From assembly GCA_016779445.1 (NCBI GenBank), contig JADHNP010000015.1, positions 1 through 43,236 on the forward strand: DNA of 43,236 nt, in the 5' to 3' direction. Position 1 is the stretch's first letter; the number at the start of each line of letters is the position of its first letter. The stretch is from Luminiphilus sp. (GTDB lineage Bacteria > Pseudomonadota > Gammaproteobacteria > Pseudomonadales > Halieaceae). Under the pieces are notes generated by a model. The model saw only the letters and a list, made by a program, of their open reading frames with translations. It made no database searches and had not been told where the DNA came from. This document shows positions 1 to 10,161 of the stretch, piece by piece. A program made the position numbers and the translations under genes.

Positions 1-109
1 ATGGCGCGAGGGTTTATATGCGCAAGAAAGTGCAGAGTTGCTTCGTGACTTTTTCCACAATCGTCGCGGTGAGCGCGATAGTTCGAGTGACGGTTCACAG
101 TACCGGTAA
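1..109 (+). CDS. tadA: tRNA adenosine(34) deaminase TadA, 3' end only
   Basis: Only the last 35 codons are present, read in the frame starting at base 2 and ending at TAA 107-109. The peptide contains AELLRDFFHNRR, which matches the C-terminal helix of TadA (E. coli has AALLSDFFRMRR at this place). TadA makes the wobble inosine of tRNA-Arg by deaminating A34. The catalytic zinc site lies upstream, outside the window. The last 15 bases overlap the 3' end of mltF on the other strand, so the two genes are convergent. tadA beside mltF and purL is a neighbourhood known from other gammaproteobacteria, which supports the call. The call rests on a short peptide plus context. Confidence 0.7.
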   Translation, partial: WREGLYAQESAELLRDFFHNRRGERDSSSDGSQYR

Positions 110-1510
110 GGGTGCACCCCGCAAGTGTTCCGGGAGCAGCGCGTCTACCTGAATAGGAGGTGACAGCTTCGATGTCGGCAGACTCTCGAGCTCGAGCATG
201 CCCTCGTAGTGGCGGATGTTGTCGACATAGGTGACCGCCTGGGCGCCCTCTGCGAACCCAAAGCGTGTCATTGGAAAAATGTCGGGGTTTTGCAACTGTG
301 GCAAGTGAGCTCGCACGTCAGGCCAAAGATGAGGGTCTCGGCCAGATTTCTCTGTCAGTACTCTGGCGTCCTCAAGGTGGCCCATGCCGATGGTGTAGGC
401 TGCCAGCGCCATCGAGGTGCGATCGGGCTCTTCAATATCCCCCGGCAACCGTCTGAGCAAATCCTTAAAAAACCGAGCGCCACCGCGCAAGCTTTCTCCG
501 GCGTCCGTGCGATCATCCACACCGAGTTCGCCCGCGGTCACCTGAGTCAGCATCATCATACCTCTGACTCCCGTATGGGATCTCGCGTTGGGGTTCCAGT
601 GCGACTCTTGATAGGCCATGGCCGCCAATAATCGCCAATCCATGAGGTACTCGCTGGCAACCTGTTCCATGAGGCTCTGCCACTGAGGCAGCTGACTGCG
701 CATTTTGCGTTGAAAAGTGAGCGATCCCAGTCTTGAAGCATGCTCAAACTGCCCGAAGTGGAGGCGCTTTAGGTGCGCGATATCTCCCGACTGCGCTGCG
801 ACCTCTAGAAAGCGATTCACCATGCCAAGCGCCACTTCATTGTCCTCTCTCTTCGGCAAATACCACACCACAGGCGTCGCTTTGCCGAGTTCAAGTGCTG
901 CTACCAATCTTGGAAAGAGCCGTTGTTGAATATCAAACTCGATGGAGTCGACAATGGCCAGCTCTGCCTTTTCCTCACTCACCAACTGCATTACCTCCAA
1001 TGAATCTGCGGCGTGAACCTCACGCCAGCTCAGTTCTGGCATAGACGTTTGTAGATCCCGAAGTATCTCTGAATGAACGCTTCCCGCCACTACAATCAGA
1101 TCGCGTGCCACCAAGTCAGCGAGGGCGCGAGGGCGCAATGAGCCGGATTTGTACACCACTAATGCTTGCTGGTGTAAGTAGGGCACAGAGGATTCGAAGC
1201 GGATATCGCGTTTTATGCTTTTGCTCAATCCAGCAACGGCGAGGTGCCCGTCACCGTTTTCGAGCATGGTAAATAATTCTGGCAAACTGAAGGCTACTTT
1301 AACTCGCAGTTTCATGTTGTGCTGTTGGGCAAAGCGCCGCGCCAGTGCGTAATCGAAGCCCGACGCCCGATCGCCGTCGAAATAGTAAGTCGTGGGTGTG
1401 TTTCGAGTCAGCAGCACCAATTCGCGAGCCTCCTCTAACGGTGGCAGGTCTGCGCCGTCAAGGCACCCCTGACAAAGCATGATCAAACACATGGCACAGA
1501 CGCGACCCAT
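95..1510 (-). CDS. mltF: Membrane-bound lytic murein transglycosylase F
   Basis: 471 residues. MltF cleaves the MurNAc-GlcNAc bond of peptidoglycan, leaving a 1,6-anhydro end. The N-terminal part (about residues 28-255) looks like a periplasmic solute-binding (SBP_bac_3) module, with GFDYALARRFA and the mid-domain VAGSVHSEIL. The C-terminal part (about 275-430) is an SLT lysozyme-like domain with LLAAMAYQESHWNP, whose Glu is the expected catalytic acid, then GVRGMMMLT and the AAYTIGMGH segment. The N-terminus is short and hydrophobic and ends in LCQGC, so C16 may be a lipidated cysteine, but Cys at -3 is unusual for a lipobox. No better in-frame start lies upstream. The gene diverges from purL and converges on tadA. 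Confidence 0.93.
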   Translation of the reverse strand: MGRVCAMCLIMLCQGCLDGADLPPLEEARELVLLTRNTPTTYYFDGDRASGFDYALARRFAQQHNMKLRVKVAFSLPELFTMLENGDGHLAVAGLSKSIKRDIRFESSVPYLHQQALVVYKSGSLRPRALADLVARDLIVVAGSVHSEILRDLQTSMPELSWREVHAADSLEVMQLVSEEKAELAIVDSIEFDIQQRLFPRLVAALELGKATPVVWYLPKREDNEVALGMVNRFLEVAAQSGDIAHLKRLHFGQFEHASRLGSLTFQRKMRSQLPQWQSLMEQVASEYLMDWRLLAAMAYQESHWNPNARSHTGVRGMMMLTQVTAGELGVDDRTDAGESLRGGARFFKDLLRRLPGDIEEPDRTSMALAAYTIGMGHLEDARVLTEKSGRDPHLWPDVRAHLPQLQNPDIFPMTRFGFAEGAQAVTYVDNIRHYEGMLELESLPTSKLSPPIQVDALLPEHLRGAPLPVL

Positions 1511-1587
1511 TCGGGCATTGTAGAGGTTCGCCCGCAGGGAGGACAGAACGTCCGATCGTGCCCCTGCATGCGACTTGGATGGCGAGG

Positions 1588-1593
1588 TATAAT
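1588..1593 (+). promoter_or_regulatory. Candidate -10 box of the purL promoter
   Basis: A perfect TATAAT lies 30 bases before the purL start codon in the divergent mltF-purL gap. No good -35 hexamer stands 16-18 bases upstream (TGCATG is the nearest), so this would be a weak or activated promoter. I see no PurR-type operator palindrome here. Confidence 0.45.
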
Positions 1594-1622
1594 CGAGGGG
1601 CTGCCTCGTTCGGGAATCTCAC

Positions 1623-4600
1623 ATGCTTGTCCTGCCCGGTTCTTCGGCTCTGTCTGAAGCCCGTTTTCAGTTGTTGGCTGCTCAAATCCATCAGTTGAGC
1701 AAAGGTTACGGCTTGCGTGAGGTGGCGCACGCATACGCGGTCGAACTGTCGCCAGGGCAGGGCGTCGATGCGGTTCGGTTGGCAGCGCTGCTGCACCCGG
1801 GCACGGCGGAGCCCGTCGACCAAGGGCTACTTGATCGCTCTGGTCAGCGTATTGTCAGCCCGCGTTTTGGCACCATATCGCCATGGTCCAGTAAAGCGAC
1901 CGATATCGCCCGGAACTGTGGTTTTCAAAGCATCAAGCGGATTGAACGCGTAACGGTATTCGGCGTTGATGGCATGGCCGACGATGCGACCGATAATCAA
2001 CTTGATGCGCTAATCCACGATCGGATGGTAGAGACGGTAGTCGGGTCTGTGGCCGAGTTGGACCCCCTTTTTGAGCGGTCTCTGCCGCAATCTTTTATCG
2101 AGGTGGATGTACTTGGCGGAGGGGCGCAAGCGCTGGCGGAGGCAAATCTTCAGCTTGGCTTGGCTCTCGCTGAGGATGAGATCGAATACCTGACTGAGGC
2201 GTTTAAGGGGCTTGGCCGTAATCCCCGCGATATTGAGTTGATGATGTTCGCTCAGGCTAATTCGGAGCATTGTCGACACAAAATATTTAATGCCAGCTGG
2301 GATATCGACGGAGCGCCTGCGTCACATTCATTATTTGGCATGATCCGCCACACTCAAGAAGCGGGTGGCGATAACGTGTTGTCGGCCTATTCAGATAATG
2401 CAGCGGTCGTCTCGGGGCAAATAGCGGGTCGTTTTTATCCTGATACGAACGATGGGGTCTGGCGTTATCACTCAGAACCGGTCCACCTTCTGATGAAGGT
2501 TGAGACCCATAACCACCCGACCGCGATATCGCCTTTTTCTGGCGCTGGCACGGGAGCTGGAGGTGAAATCCGGGACGAGGGAGCGGTCGGGCGAGGATCT
2601 CGCCCCAAGGCCGGCTTGGCGGGTTTCTCCGTTTCTCATCTTGAAATTCCTGATAGACCTCGGCCATGGGAGATCGGTTACGGCAAGCCTCACCGAATTG
2701 TTTCCCCGCTAAAGATTATGACTGAGGGCCCCATTGGTGCCGCGGCCTTTAACAACGAATTTGGGCGCCCCAACTTGGCAGGGTATTTCCGCACTTTTGA
2801 GGCGATCACCGAGAACGGCGTCAGGGGCTATCACAAACCGATCATGATCGCTGGGGGTTTTGGCAATATTCGAGAGGGTCACGTAGAGAAGGGCGACTAT
2901 TCCCCAGGCGCCAAGCTAGTGGTGTTGGGTGGGCCCGCAATGTTGATCGGTCTTGGTGGTGGAGCGGCTTCCTCAATGGCCAGTGGTGACAGTGCTGAAG
3001 ACCTCGATTTTGCCTCGGTGCAAAGACAAAACCCTGAGATTCAGAGACGCTGTCAGGAGGTGATTGACACCTGCTGGGGACTTGGTGATGACAACCCCAT
3101 CGCGTTCATCCACGACGTGGGAGCAGGTGGGCTCAGCAATGCGTTACCCGAGCTAGTCAAAGATGGCGGTCGTGGCGGTCACTTTGAATTGAGAGAGGTG
3201 CCAAACGACGAACCCGGTATGTCGCCGCTGGAAATCTGGTGCAACGAGTCGCAGGAACGATACGTCATGGCCATCGAACCTGAGCAACTCGCTCGGTTCG
3301 AAGAGATCTGTGCGAGAGAGCGGTGTCCCTATGCCGTAGTGGGGGAGGCTACTGAGGCGCAGCACCTCAGAGTGAGCGATCGACAGTTCGGCAATGATCC
3401 CGTGGATTTGCCCATGTCAGTGCTGTTTGGCAAGCCGCCTAAAATGCATCGCCAAACTGTTCGAGAGCCCGGGCTTGCCGATCAGTTCGATGCGGTGAAC
3501 ATCTCGATTTCCGATTCGTTGGAGCGGATACTGACCTTCCCGGCGGTGGCTTCAAAGAGTTTCCTGATCACGATTGGTGATCGCAGCGTCACGGGGATGG
3601 TGGCTCGGGATCAAATGGTCGGACCCTGGCAAGTGCCGGTTGCGGACTGTGCCGTCACAACAGTTTCCTTGGATTCACACCTCGGCGAGGCGATGTCGAT
3701 GGGCGAGAGAACGCCCGTGGCACTGCTGAATGGTCCGGCCGCCGGTCGACTCGCAGTAGCCGAGGCCATCACCAATATTATAGCGGCGCCCATCAGGTGC
3801 ATGTCTGATATCAAGCTCAGTGCTAACTGGATGTGCGCGGCAGGTTTCGCAGGTGACGATGCCGTGCTCTACGATACGGTTGAGGCAGTTGCCTTAGCGT
3901 TTTGCCCCGCTCTTGGCGTGACGATTCCGGTCGGCAAAGATTCAATGTCAATGCGGACAGTGTGGGAGGAGTCGGGTGAGCATCGGTCGGTGACTGCGCC
4001 TGTTTCGCTTGTCGTGTCCGCTTTTGCGCCGTGCGGGGATGTGCGAGAAGTGCTGACACCGACGCTGGTGCCTCGGGAAGACACTTCGCTATTGCTCATA
4101 GATCTGGGCCGCGGGCAGGATAGGCTAGGTGGCTCTGTGCTGGCGCAAGTGTGGAATGCGCTTGGCAGTATCAGCCCTGATGTGGCGCCGGAGGATGTGA
4201 TCTCGTTCTTTGAGCTCTTGAGTGAACTGAAGAAACGAGAGTGGCTGTTGGCTTACCACGATCGGTCCGATGGTGGTTTGTTGGTCACGGCGCTGGAGAT
4301 GGCATTTGCCGGTCGCTGCGGCCTCGATATAGATATTGACGTTGACCTGCAGCAGGCTGCCGCGAGGCTATTTTCTGAAGAGGTCGGAGCACTTATTCAG
4401 GTGGATGATAAACAGGTGTCTGAAGTGATGGCGCTGGCCGCGCAATCGGGACTCAAGGGCGCGGTGAGTCTCGTGGGCAAGCCGCGGCTGGATGAGCGTA
4501 TCGTAGTAAATACCCGCCAATTTGAATTGATCGACAGCCGGCGAGCGGCATTGCAGAGCTTGTGGAGTGAGACCAGTCATGCCATCGCCCGGCTCCGAGA

Positions 4601-5495
4601 TAATGCAGCCTGCGCCGATGCTGAATTTGAGGCGATAAAGCAATCCGATCGGGGTTTGTCTGCATCCCTGACTTACGACTGCGACGAAGATGTCGCGGCA
4701 CCAATGATTGCTACGGGGGTGAGGCCACGGGTGGCCATCCTGAGAGAGCAGGGTGTTAATGGGCAAATGGAAATGGCTGCGGCGTTCGACAGGGCGGGTT
4801 TTACTGCGGTGGACCTCCACATGAGCGACCTGATGTCAGGGCGCAGTCATTTGGAAGAGTTTAATGGCGTTGTGGCTTGCGGTGGCTTCTCTTACGGCGA
4901 TGTCTTGGGAGCCGGTGAAGGCTGGGCAAAGACCATTCTTTTCAGCGACACCTTACGGAGGCGTTTTGAGGCGTTTTTTCAACGCACCGACACTTTTTCT
5001 CTCGGGGCCTGTAATGGATGTCAGATGCTCTCTGCTCTGCAATCCATCATCCCCGGAACGGAGCACTGGCCGCGTTTTGCGCGAAATCAATCGGAGCAGT
5101 ACGAAGCGCGGCTGGCGCTGGTCAGGGTCGAGTCTTCGCCGTCGATTTTGCTCAGTGGTATGGCGGGTTCGCACCTGCCTATTGTTGTGGCCCACGGAGA
5201 GGGCCGTGCGCGTTTCAAGTCAGCAGAAACACAGAGTGCTCTGGAGGCCGCGCAGCAGGTGGCGCTGAGATTTATTGATCACGACGGGAATACCACCGAG
5301 CACTATCCTCACAATCCCAATGGGTCGGTGGCGGGGATTACAGGTGTTTGCAGCACAGACGGGCGTGTGACCATTATGATGCCGCATCCCGAACGGGTTT
5401 TTCGTGCCGCACAGTTGTCGTGGTGTCCTCCTGATTGGCACACCGACTCCGGTTGGATGCGGCTATTTCGCAATGCCCGAACCTGGCTTGGGTAA
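1623..5495 (+). CDS. purL: Phosphoribosylformylglycinamidine synthase (large, single-chain)
   Basis: 1290 residues, the size of the single-polypeptide gammaproteobacterial enzyme (E. coli about 1295). It converts FGAR, glutamine and ATP to FGAM in de novo purine synthesis. An N-terminal PurS-like region carries [15 protein letters not shown]-type sequence (here [15 protein letters not shown]). Two AIRS-like ATP-binding halves follow, with [14 protein letters not shown] and [14 protein letters not shown] in the first. The C-terminal class I glutamine amidotransferase domain has GACNGCQ with nucleophile C1130 and PHPER with H1255 and E1257 completing the triad. The start ATG agrees with the family's N-terminus. 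The purine genes purE and purK lie about 18 kb away on the other strand. Confidence 0.97.
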   Translation: MLVLPGSSALSEARFQLLAAQIHQLSKGYGLREVAHAYAVELSPGQGVDAVRLAALLHPGTAEPVDQGLLDRSGQRIVSPRFGTISPWSSKATDIARNCGFQSIKRIERVTVFGVDGMADDATDNQLDALIHDRMVETVVGSVAELDPLFERSLPQSFIEVDVLGGGAQALAEANLQLGLALAEDEIEYLTEAFKGLGRNPRDIELMMFAQANSEHCRHKIFNASWDIDGAPASHSLFGMIRHTQEAGGDNVLSAYSDNAAVVSGQIAGRFYPDTNDGVWRYHSEPVHLLMKVETHNHPTAISPFSGAGTGAGGEIRDEGAVGRGSRPKAGLAGFSVSHLEIPDRPRPWEIGYGKPHRIVSPLKIMTEGPIGAAAFNNEFGRPNLAGYFRTFEAITENGVRGYHKPIMIAGGFGNIREGHVEKGDYSPGAKLVVLGGPAMLIGLGGGAASSMASGDSAEDLDFASVQRQNPEIQRRCQEVIDTCWGLGDDNPIAFIHDVGAGGLSNALPELVKDGGRGGHFELREVPNDEPGMSPLEIWCNESQERYVMAIEPEQLARFEEICARERCPYAVVGEATEAQHLRVSDRQFGNDPVDLPMSVLFGKPPKMHRQTVREPGLADQFDAVNISISDSLERILTFPAVASKSFLITIGDRSVTGMVARDQMVGPWQVPVADCAVTTVSLDSHLGEAMSMGERTPVALLNGPAAGRLAVAEAITNIIAAPIRCMSDIKLSANWMCAAGFAGDDAVLYDTVEAVALAFCPALGVTIPVGKDSMSMRTVWEESGEHRSVTAPVSLVVSAFAPCGDVREVLTPTLVPREDTSLLLIDLGRGQDRLGGSVLAQVWNALGSISPDVAPEDVISFFELLSELKKREWLLAYHDRSDGGLLVTALEMAFAGRCGLDIDIDVDLQQAAARLFSEEVGALIQVDDKQVSEVMALAAQSGLKGAVSLVGKPRLDERIVVNTRQFELIDSRRAALQSLWSETSHAIARLRDNAACADAEFEAIKQSDRGLSASLTYDCDEDVAAPMIATGVRPRVAILREQGVNGQMEMAAAFDRAGFTAVDLHMSDLMSGRSHLEEFNGVVACGGFSYGDVLGAGEGWAKTILFSDTLRRRFEAFFQRTDTFSLGACNGCQMLSALQSIIPGTEHWPRFARNQSEQYEARLALVRVESSPSILLSGMAGSHLPIVVAHGEGRARFKSAETQSALEAAQQVALRFIDHDGNTTEHYPHNPNGSVAGITGVCSTDGRVTIMMPHPERVFRAAQLSWCPPDWHTDSGWMRLFRNARTWLG

Positions 5496-5502
5496 GATGT
5501 CA

Positions 5503-5531
5503 TGGCACTGATGATCGCGACTCGTTACACT
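5503..5531 (+). promoter_or_regulatory. Candidate sigma70-type promoter for secDF
   Basis: ATGGCA at 5503-5508 and TACACT at 5526-5531 are separated by 17 bases in the 89-base gap between purL and secD. The match is moderate (4/6 and 5/6). It would give secDF its own transcription start about 50 bases before the secD start codon, independent of purL. Confidence 0.4.
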
Positions 5532-5584
5532 CCGCGGCTGTTTTTTGGCCTCACTACTCTCCTTGAGCCTCAATTAATGAGCAA

Positions 5585-7492
5585 ATGATGAATCGTTATC
5601 CCCTTTGGAAAAACGTCTTGATTCTGCTGGTGGTAGCTGCCGGATTTTATTATGCGGCGCCCAACCTTTATGCACCGGATCCAGCACTGCAGATAGGGGG
5701 TGCCAGCAGTGCCCAGCAGATAGACCAACGGGTGTTGAATCGAGCTAAGGAAGCGCTGAGCCGGTCGGAGATCGCCTTTTTTGGGGAGATTTTGCAAGAC
5801 CAAGGTAAAACGGCATTGATTCGTCTGGTTGATCGCGAGCAGCAGTTGCGGGCCCAGGCGGTTTTGGCACGTGAATTGGGTGATGGCTTTATCGTGGCGC
5901 TAAATCTTGCGCCCACTACACCAGAATGGTTGCTGCAGGGAGGGGCAGCGCCCATGAAGCTGGGCCTCGACCTGAGCGGGGGTGTGCATTTTAAACTTGA
6001 GGTAGACGCTGAGGCTGCCACCGAGCGAAAGCTGTCCCAGTATGAAACAGGTATTAAAAAGCGTTTGCGGGAAGAGCGTATTCGCGGACGTGTGAGCCTC
6101 GATGGTGGTCAGGTTGCGATGCAGTTCCGCACAGAAGCAGATCGGGAAGCGGCCCGCCGGCAGGTGATTGACCTGTATCCCGAGCTCTTTCTAGACCGCG
6201 TTGATAAGGATGATGATTGGCTACTCTTTGCGAAGGTAACCGAGCAAACCATTGCGGAAGTAGTGGATTACGCTGTGGCTCAGAATCTGACGACTATCCG
6301 GAACCGCGTAAATGAGCTGGGCGTATCAGAGCCACTAGTGCAACGGCAGGGCCGAAATCGGATTGTGGTGGAGTTACCCGGTATTCAGGATACCGCTGAA
6401 GCCAAGCGTATTCTGGGTAAGGTCGCGAATCTCGAATTTCGTCTGGTGGCGGAGGCTAACGCACCCATCTCCGAGCGACAGCGTTTCGAGTACCGCAGCC
6501 CGGATCGTGGCGGCATGACCGAGTGGTTGGAGCGCGATGTGATCATTACCGGTGAAAGCGTTGCCAATGCTCAAGCCGGATTTGACCAAAATGGACAGCC
6601 CAATGTCATGATCAGCCTCGATGGTGAGGGTGGCATGCTGATGTCACGCGCAACGCGAGCAAACATCAAGCGGCGCATGGGTGTCTTGTTTATTGAGCGA
6701 AAATATCGCACGCGTTACGAAGTAGATGACGCTGGCGAGGAGCTCGCAGTGCGCATTCCCTACGATGAAAAACAATTGTTAACGGCCCCTGTGATTCAGT
6801 CGGCGCTGGGAGCACAGTTCCAAATTACCGGTTTGGATAACCCAGCCGAGGCCTCCGAACTGGCATTGATGCTCAGAGCAGGCGCTTTGGCAGCGCCGGT
6901 CACGTTCGTCGAGGAGCGCACGGTGGGCCCTTCTCTGGGCGCTGAAAATATTCGGCTTGGCATGAAGTCTGTGCAGGTAGGGCTCGTATTGGTGGTGCTG
7001 TTTATGGTGGCTTATTACCGAGTCTTTGGCGTGGCTGCCGTGGTGGCGTTATCGGCTAACTTGGTGTTGCTGGTGGGGATCATGTCTTTGCTGGGTGCCA
7101 CGCTAACCTTGCCGGGTATTGCGGGAATTGTACTGACAGTCGGCATGGCTGTTGACGCGAACGTGCTCATATTCTCGCGCATCAGAGAGGAGATTAATCA
7201 AGGCGCGCCGCCTCAAACTGCGATCAATAATGGTTTTGACAGAGCACTGGTGACGATTCTGGATGCCAACATCACGACACTCATCGTGGCGATTATTCTT
7301 TACGCCATAGGCACTGGCCCCATTAAGGGTTTCGCGGTCACGCTGTCGGTCGGGATCGTCACCTCCATGTTTTCATCCATTATGGGTACGCGTGCCTTGG
7401 TAAACGGCTTCTATGGTGGGAGGCGTGTCCGCGCACTGTCGATAGGGGGACTGGGTCGCCCTGTGACCACATCAGCGGAGACAGCAAAATGA
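5585..7492 (+). CDS. secD: Protein translocase subunit SecD
   Basis: 635 residues (E. coli 615). SecD with SecF forms the proton-driven accessory complex of SecYEG that helps pull preproteins across the inner membrane. Visible parts are an N-terminal membrane segment (about residues 8-28), the large periplasmic P1 head beginning with KLGLDLSGGVHF, and a C-terminal block of five membrane spans starting near residue 460 (SVQVGLVLVVLFMVAYYRVF), including GMAVDANVLIFSRIREE typical of the RND superfamily. Two ATGs, 5585 and 5588, are possible; the first is used. The stop overlaps the secF start as ATGA. yajC, queA and tgt, which often precede secDF, are not upstream; purL is. Confidence 0.96.
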   Translation: MMNRYPLWKNVLILLVVAAGFYYAAPNLYAPDPALQIGGASSAQQIDQRVLNRAKEALSRSEIAFFGEILQDQGKTALIRLVDREQQLRAQAVLARELGDGFIVALNLAPTTPEWLLQGGAAPMKLGLDLSGGVHFKLEVDAEAATERKLSQYETGIKKRLREERIRGRVSLDGGQVAMQFRTEADREAARRQVIDLYPELFLDRVDKDDDWLLFAKVTEQTIAEVVDYAVAQNLTTIRNRVNELGVSEPLVQRQGRNRIVVELPGIQDTAEAKRILGKVANLEFRLVAEANAPISERQRFEYRSPDRGGMTEWLERDVIITGESVANAQAGFDQNGQPNVMISLDGEGGMLMSRATRANIKRRMGVLFIERKYRTRYEVDDAGEELAVRIPYDEKQLLTAPVIQSALGAQFQITGLDNPAEASELALMLRAGALAAPVTFVEERTVGPSLGAENIRLGMKSVQVGLVLVVLFMVAYYRVFGVAAVVALSANLVLLVGIMSLLGATLTLPGIAGIVLTVGMAVDANVLIFSRIREEINQGAPPQTAINNGFDRALVTILDANITTLIVAIILYAIGTGPIKGFAVTLSVGIVTSMFSSIMGTRALVNGFYGGRRVRALSIGGLGRPVTTSAETAK

Positions 7493-8403
7493 AAGTCATA
7501 CCCTTTATGCGATGGCGATGGCTTGCGGTGGGATTCTCTGCCGCTGCCCTGTTAACGGCGATTATCTCTCTCGCTATAAACCAGCTGAATTGGGGGCTTG
7601 ATTTTACCGGTGGCACATTGGTCGAGGTCGCGTACAGCGATTCTGCAGATCTGAGCGCCATTCGCGCTACCCTCGACCGAGAGGGTTACGACGGCGCGAT
7701 CGTCGTTAGTTTCGGCACTGACCGAGACGTACTGGTGCGGCTACCGGATGGCTACTCGGATCAGCAAGGTGCAATCATGGTAGATAAGCTGCGCGCCGCC
7801 ACCGATCGCGACATTGAGTTACGGCGTATTGAGTTCGTTGGGCCGCAGGTGGGGGATGAGCTCCGCGATGACGGCGGCATTGCCATGCTCACGGCGCTGG
7901 GGCTGGTGATGCTGTATGTGGCTTTTCGGTTCCAGATCAAGTTCGCACTAGGCGCAGTAATCGCTCTGGCGCACGATGTCATTTTCACTCTGGGTTTCTT
8001 TTCGCTCACCGGTTTGGAGTTCGATCTGACCGTGCTGGCTGCGCTACTGGCAGTAGTGGGTTATTCGCTTAATGACACTATCGTCGTGTCAGACCGTATC
8101 CGCGAAAATCTTCGGAAGGTCCGTCGGGCCTCTCCCTCTGAGGTGATCGATATCTCTCTCACAGAGACGTTGGGGAGAACGCTGGTTACATCTCTAACGA
8201 CTTTGTTGGTATTGGTTGCGCTGGCAGTATTTGGTGGTGAGATGATTTTCGGTTTTGCGGTTGCGCTGTTGCTGGGGGTCGCGGTGGGAACCTACTCTTC
8301 GATCTATGTGGCAGCGACCACACTGCTACAACTCAAGGTGAGCAAGGATGATGTGATGGTGCCGGAAAAAGAGGGTGCCGATCAGGCCGGATTGCTGCCC
8401 TGA
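7489..8403 (+). CDS. secF: Protein translocase subunit SecF
   Basis: 304 residues (E. coli 323). Partner of SecD in the SecDF translocation motor of the inner membrane. It has one N-terminal span (about 13-31), a periplasmic domain opening with LDFTGGTLVEV, and a five-span C-terminal bundle with AVVGYSLNDTIVVSDRIREN, the SecF counterpart of the conserved RND transmembrane motif. The start codon overlaps the secD stop by four bases, implying translational coupling. It converges on suhB with only about 30 bases between the stops, and no convincing terminator hairpin is seen there. Confidence 0.96.
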   Translation: MKVIPFMRWRWLAVGFSAAALLTAIISLAINQLNWGLDFTGGTLVEVAYSDSADLSAIRATLDREGYDGAIVVSFGTDRDVLVRLPDGYSDQQGAIMVDKLRAATDRDIELRRIEFVGPQVGDELRDDGGIAMLTALGLVMLYVAFRFQIKFALGAVIALAHDVIFTLGFFSLTGLEFDLTVLAALLAVVGYSLNDTIVVSDRIRENLRKVRRASPSEVIDISLTETLGRTLVTSLTTLLVLVALAVFGGEMIFGFAVALLLGVAVGTYSSIYVAATTLLQLKVSKDDVMVPEKEGADQAGLLP

Positions 8404-8433
8404 TTTTTTATCACTGGCGAGCGAAAAATGAGC

Positions 8434-9228
8434 TTAGGGGCCTGTCCATCTGACCCAGGACAGCATTTGCCGCAACAGCTTTCTATTGCCGCAGACGATA
8501 TTGCCGGTCTCGTACCAGGCCTCACCACCCGCTAAATCAGTAATCAGCCCTCCGGCCTCTCTTACCAACAGTGCGCCTGCTGCAATATCCCAGGCACTCA
8601 GACCCATTTCCCAGAATCCATCGAGACGTCCTGCCGCTACGTAGGCAAGATCGAGCGAGGCGGCGCCGGCTCTTCTTACGCCCATTGAGCGGCTGGTCAC
8701 CGCGGTAAGTGAAGCGCTGTACCAGTCGAGGTGTTCATCACAATGTCCCAAAAAAGGGATGCCAGTGCCAAAAAGCGCCTCTGCTGGATCCTTTCGATCC
8801 CCGACACGAATGCGATGTCCGTTTAACTGCGCACCGCGACCTCGTGAGGCAATAAATTCTTCTCGACGGATCGGGTCATAGACTACAGCATGTTCTATCC
8901 TACCTCGGTGCAAGCAGGCGATGCTCACGGCAAAGTGAGGAATGCCGCGTAAAAAGTTGCTGGTCCCATCCAGTGGATCAACGACCCAGACGTACTCCGA
9001 CTCTTTATTGCCAGAAAAGCCGCTTTCCTCGCAGTGAAAAGCGTGGTCAGGGTAGGTTTTATTGAGCTGATAAAGAATCTCTTTCTCGGCTGCCAGATCA
9101 ACCTCGGTAACGTAGTCGGCAGCCGCTTTGGCACGGTAACCAATACGTTCCATGTCGTCCGATGCACGCACAATAAAGTCACCGGCCTTGCGAGCGGCGC
9201 GCAATGCTATCGATGCGGTCGGTTCCAT
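8434..9228 (-). CDS. suhB: Inositol-1-monophosphatase family protein SuhB
   Basis: 264 residues from the ATG at 9228. This start is preferred over ATG 9240 because GAGG stands six bases upstream and the N-terminus MEPTASIALRAARKAG aligns end to end with E. coli SuhB. The Mg-dependent phosphatase motifs are visible: WVVDPLDGTSNFLRG (metal ligands) and GLSAWDIAAGALLVREAGG. In E. coli SuhB is also an rRNA transcription antitermination factor that binds NusA; whether that holds here cannot be seen. It is transcribed divergently from trmJ. A weak -10-like ATCATA (TATGAT on the coding strand) is at 9255-9260. suhB between secF and trmJ is the usual Pseudomonas-like arrangement. Confidence 0.95.
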   Translation of the reverse strand: MEPTASIALRAARKAGDFIVRASDDMERIGYRAKAAADYVTEVDLAAEKEILYQLNKTYPDHAFHCEESGFSGNKESEYVWVVDPLDGTSNFLRGIPHFAVSIACLHRGRIEHAVVYDPIRREEFIASRGRGAQLNGHRIRVGDRKDPAEALFGTGIPFLGHCDEHLDWYSASLTAVTSRSMGVRRAGAASLDLAYVAAGRLDGFWEMGLSAWDIAAGALLVREAGGLITDLAGGEAWYETGNIVCGNRKLLRQMLSWVRWTGP

Positions 9229-9366
9229 TAGATACCTCATTCTACGGGCGGCGCATCATAGCAGGGGTGGGGGCAAGCTGATACGTCTCTGGTAGACTCC
9301 CGACCGCGTGGCGGTCTGTCCGCGACGCCACTCCTTACAAACCCGACCGGTAAGAGCAAGGTCAGT

Positions 9367-10104
9367 ATGAATCCCGAAAATATAGAGATCGTCCTGGTTC
9401 ACACCACCCATAGCGGCAATATTGGCGGTGTCGCGCGCGCCATGAAAAATATGGGGTTGACCCGGCTGACGCTGGTCGCGCCGCTGGAATATCCCGCTCC
9501 AGAAGCAAACTGGCGGGCTGCCTCTGCCGCAGATGTGTTGGAGACGGCGAGGGTGGTTTCGACGCTCGACGAAGCGATTGCTGAGTGTCAATTTGTCGTC
9601 GGCACCAGTGCGCGAGATCGTCGTATTCCCTGGCCGCTGCAAGACGCCCGCGGATGTGCCGAGCGAGTCGCTGCACGATCTGTCCAGGAGCGAGTCGCCA
9701 TTCTCTTTGGGAGAGAGGACCGCGGTCTGCTAAACGAGGAGCTGCAGCGTTGTAACTTGCACTGCCATATCCCCACCCACGAGGGCTATTCCAGCCTCAA
9801 TCTCGCGATGGCGGTGCAGATCGTTGCTTATGAGCTGCGCATGCTGGCGCTGAGCGACAAAACTGGTCTTGCAGAGGATGTGGATTGGGATACGCCTTTT
9901 TCCACCAGTGCCGACATGGCGCGTTTCTACGCGCATTTGGAGGAGACGCTGGTCGAGATCGGATTTCTCAACCCCGAGGCGCCACGCCAATTGATGCCGA
10001 GACTCAATCGGCTGTTTAACCGGGTGCGCCTTGATGAAATGGAGCTCAATATTCTCCGTGGAATACTGACCGAGACCCAGAAAGCGTCGCGCCGTTCGAA
10101 GTAG
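9367..10104 (+). CDS. trmJ: tRNA (cytidine/uridine-2'-O-)-methyltransferase TrmJ
   Basis: 245 residues. TrmJ is a SPOUT-class enzyme that 2'-O-methylates nucleotide 32 of several tRNAs using S-adenosylmethionine. The start MNPENIEIVLVHTTHSGNIG with ARAMKNMGL is the family's N-terminal signature. The knot region that binds AdoMet includes AILFGREDRGL and THEGYSSLNLAMAVQ. The C-terminal helical extension (about 165-245) is also typical. AAGG lies upstream of the ATG. It is followed after about 57 bases by iscR. In Pseudomonas cysE separates the two; it is not here. Confidence 0.95.
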   Translation: MNPENIEIVLVHTTHSGNIGGVARAMKNMGLTRLTLVAPLEYPAPEANWRAASAADVLETARVVSTLDEAIAECQFVVGTSARDRRIPWPLQDARGCAERVAARSVQERVAILFGREDRGLLNEELQRCNLHCHIPTHEGYSSLNLAMAVQIVAYELRMLALSDKTGLAEDVDWDTPFSTSADMARFYAHLEETLVEIGFLNPEAPRQLMPRLNRLFNRVRLDEMELNILRGILTETQKASRRSK

Positions 10105-10121
10105 TAGTAACAGATTGGCTA

Positions 10122-10146
10122 ATTCTTGACTAAAATAGTGGGAAAT
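10122..10146 (+). promoter_or_regulatory. Candidate IscR type 1 binding site in the isc promoter
   Basis: This 25-base stretch agrees with the published E. coli type 1 IscR motif ATASYYGACTRWWWYAGTCRRSTAT at 21 positions by my hand count, including the central GACT and AGT half-sites. It lies 16 bases before the iscR start codon and covers possible promoter elements: TTGACT at 10126-10131 as a -35, or TAAAAT at 10131-10136 as a -10 with GTAACA 18 bases upstream. Such overlap fits autorepression by [2Fe-2S]-IscR. I see only one site, whereas E. coli has two or more. Confidence 0.7.
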
Positions 10147-10161
10147 AGCACACTGATGGTT

